Source: Micrococcaceae bacterium UBA7136 (GTDB taxonomy: Bacteria > Actinomycetota > Actinomycetes > Actinomycetales > Micrococcaceae). From it: 5,434 nt of DNA. Positions within the stretch are counted from its first letter, which is position 1. Each line of letters opens with the position of its first letter. The notes under the pieces were generated by a model. That model was not told the origin of the DNA. It saw only the letters and a program-made list of their open reading frames with translations, and did no database searches. Shown here one piece after another: positions 4,316 to 5,434 of this stretch. The stretch is from positions 1-5,434 of the forward strand of contig DKXC01000095.1 in the NCBI GenBank assembly GCA_002492045.1, in the 5' to 3' direction. The position numbers were made by a program, and so were the translations under genes.

Positions 4316-4993
4316 ATGGAACGCTACCTCGAACTCTGGGCCCAGTCCCTGCCCTCCCTGCTGACGGCCACCCTCCAGGTGACCATCCCCCTGACTCTGA
4401 TCTCCTTTCTGCTGGCCCTCATCATTGGCCTGCTGGCCTCTGCCGCCCGCAACCTGGGGCCCTACAACCCCCTCAACTGGTTAGCTACCGGCTTTGTCTG
4501 GTTCTTCCGTGGTACGCCCCTGCTGGTTCAGCTCTTCCTCATCTTCTACGGCCTACCCCGCCTGGGCCTGACCCTAGACACCTGGCCGGCAGCTATTATC
4601 GCCCTTAGCCTCAACACGGGGGCCTACGTGGCTGAGACCTTCCGGTCAGCCTACGCTTCTATTCCCCGCGGCCAGTTTGAGGCGGCCCGCACCCTCAACT
4701 TCACCAAGCTACAAACCCTGCGGCACGTGGTCATACCCCAGGCCACCCGGATCGCCCTACCGCCCTTGGGCAACGACCTGATTGACCTGGTCAAGGGCAC
4801 CTCCCTGGTCTCGGTGATCTCTATGGTGGACCTCTTCCAGGCTGGCCGCCAGGTGGCCGCCCGCACCTTTGAGCCCCTGGCCATGTACCTGGAGGTAGCC
4901 GCCATCTACCTGGTCATTTTCACCCTGCTTTCCCTGGCCCAGCGCTACCTAGAGAAGCGCACCAGCCGCTACGTAAGGACCGCCAATGCTTAG
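4316..4993 (+). CDS. Amino-acid ABC transporter permease (HisM/TcyL family)
   Basis: A 225-residue inner-membrane protein, normal length for polar amino-acid permeases. Hydrophobic spans lie at about 15-44, 55-80, 90-112 and 187-208, with a weaker one around 155-175. The family motif FRGTPLLVQLFLIFYGLP (64-81) and the ATPase-coupling EAA loop (EAARTLNF at 122-129, then VIPQATRIALPPLGN to 153) are clear. SLPSLL near the start, FYGLP, and IALSLNTGAYVAETFR closely resemble the cystine permease TcyL (YecS) as I remember it. It should form a homodimer (no second permease gene is seen so far) working with the preceding lipoprotein and following ATPase. The usual Gly of the EAA loop appears to be Asn128. 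No good Shine-Dalgarno precedes the ATG (AAACCTGAAAACC); an in-frame TAA at 4289 rules out a much earlier start. Confidence 0.9.
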   Translation: MERYLELWAQSLPSLLTATLQVTIPLTLISFLLALIIGLLASAARNLGPYNPLNWLATGFVWFFRGTPLLVQLFLIFYGLPRLGLTLDTWPAAIIALSLNTGAYVAETFRSAYASIPRGQFEAARTLNFTKLQTLRHVVIPQATRIALPPLGNDLIDLVKGTSLVSVISMVDLFQAGRQVAARTFEPLAMYLEVAAIYLVIFTLLSLAQRYLEKRTSRYVRTANA

Positions 4994-5434
4994 CCTGACC
5001 AACCTGACCAAGAGCTTTGGTGACAACACCATCCTCAAGGACGTCTCCCTACAGTTTGAGAGCGGAGAAACCACGGTGATCTTGGGGCCTTCAGGCTCGG
5101 GCAAGTCCACCCTGCTGCGCTGCCTCAACCTGCTTGAAACCCCCGAGGTCGGTACCCTGTCTATCGAGGGCGACTCGGTGACCTTTGGCAGCCCCCTGAG
5201 CGAGAGCCAGGTGCGGTCTATCCGCCAGCACTCGGCTATGGTCTTTCAGGGTTTTAACCTTTTTCCCCACTACACGGCAGCCCAGAATGTGGCCCTGGCC
5301 CCCGTCCTCAACGGCAAGATGGGTAAGGACGAGGCCAAGCGCCTGGCCGCTGAACTGCTTGAGAAGGTGGGGCTGGGTGCTAAGGCGGACGCCTACCCGG
5401 ATAATCTCTCGGGTGGCCAGCAGCAGCGGGTGGC
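4986..5434 (+). CDS. Amino-acid ABC transporter ATP-binding protein (partial, runs off the window end)
   Basis: The first 149 codons of a polar amino-acid ABC ATPase; the family is usually about 240-260 residues, so roughly 60% is present. Walker A is GPSGSGKST (34-42), the Q-loop glutamine is Gln88 in VFQGFNLFPH, and the signature LSGGQQQRV (141-149) is reached just before the sequence ends. Walker B, D-loop and H-loop lie outside. LRCLNLLETPEVG and IRQHSAMVFQ resemble TcyN (YecC) of the cystine importer. The protein sits on the cytoplasmic face of the permease and powers import. The ATG at 4986 overlaps the permease stop by 8 bp (ATGCTTAG), and AAGGA (4975-4979) lies 6 nt upstream within the permease gene. 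Translational coupling is therefore likely. The gene is cut by the window edge, not broken. Confidence 0.93.
   Translation, partial: MLSLTNLTKSFGDNTILKDVSLQFESGETTVILGPSGSGKSTLLRCLNLLETPEVGTLSIEGDSVTFGSPLSESQVRSIRQHSAMVFQGFNLFPHYTAAQNVALAPVLNGKMGKDEAKRLAAELLEKVGLGAKADAYPDNLSGGQQQRV

Overview
The window looks like chromosomal DNA of a high-GC Gram-positive (Actinobacteria). A member of the Micrococcaceae, most plausibly Rothia or a close relative, fits best. The clues are GC- and CTG/GCC-rich coding regions, TANNNT-type -10 boxes (TAGGCT), a secreted NlpC/P60 protein with an Ala/Pro/Glu-rich repeat region, and lipoprotein-based amino-acid import. The genus is an inference from style, not from a marker gene. 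All five genes are on the + strand.

Layout. Positions 1-170 hold the Rho-independent terminator of an upstream gene that lies outside the window, then a promoter and overlapping inverted repeats in front of a small NTF2/SnoaL-fold protein (171-575). Positions 576-1013 are non-coding: a hairpin terminator, a cluster of AGACTT repeats, a promoter with helically phased GTTAC-type boxes, and a leader of about 120 nt with competing stems. Next comes a secreted NlpC/P60 (C40) cell-wall peptidase (1014-1979) with two sets of in-frame tandem repeats and a textbook terminator (2022-2054). A second promoter region (about 2105-2166), again with an 11-bp-phased GTAACA repeat, precedes a four-gene run. 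That run contains a PLP-dependent trans-sulfuration enzyme (2195-3331), an amino-acid-binding lipoprotein (3394-4224), an ABC permease (4316-4993) and the start of its ATPase (4986 to the window end, cut just after the LSGGQ signature).

How the genes work together. The last four genes read as one sulfur amino-acid unit. The transporter proteins most resemble the cystine importer branch (TcyJ/TcyL/TcyN, also called FliY/YecS/YecC). The first gene belongs to the Cys/Met-metabolism PLP family that makes or cleaves cystathionine and related thioethers. Import of cystine or a related compound coupled to its interconversion or degradation is the simplest reading; the exact substrate is not proven. 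A perfect 13-bp stem without a U-tract between the binding protein and permease genes probably sets unequal expression within the operon.

No obviously new system is present. The points most worth a second look are regulatory: similar GTTAC/GTAAC direct repeats at the cell-wall hydrolase and sulfur-operon promoters (MtrA-like, unproven), the structured leader of the hydrolase gene, the operator-like repeats in front of the SnoaL-like gene, and the internal hairpin of the transporter operon.
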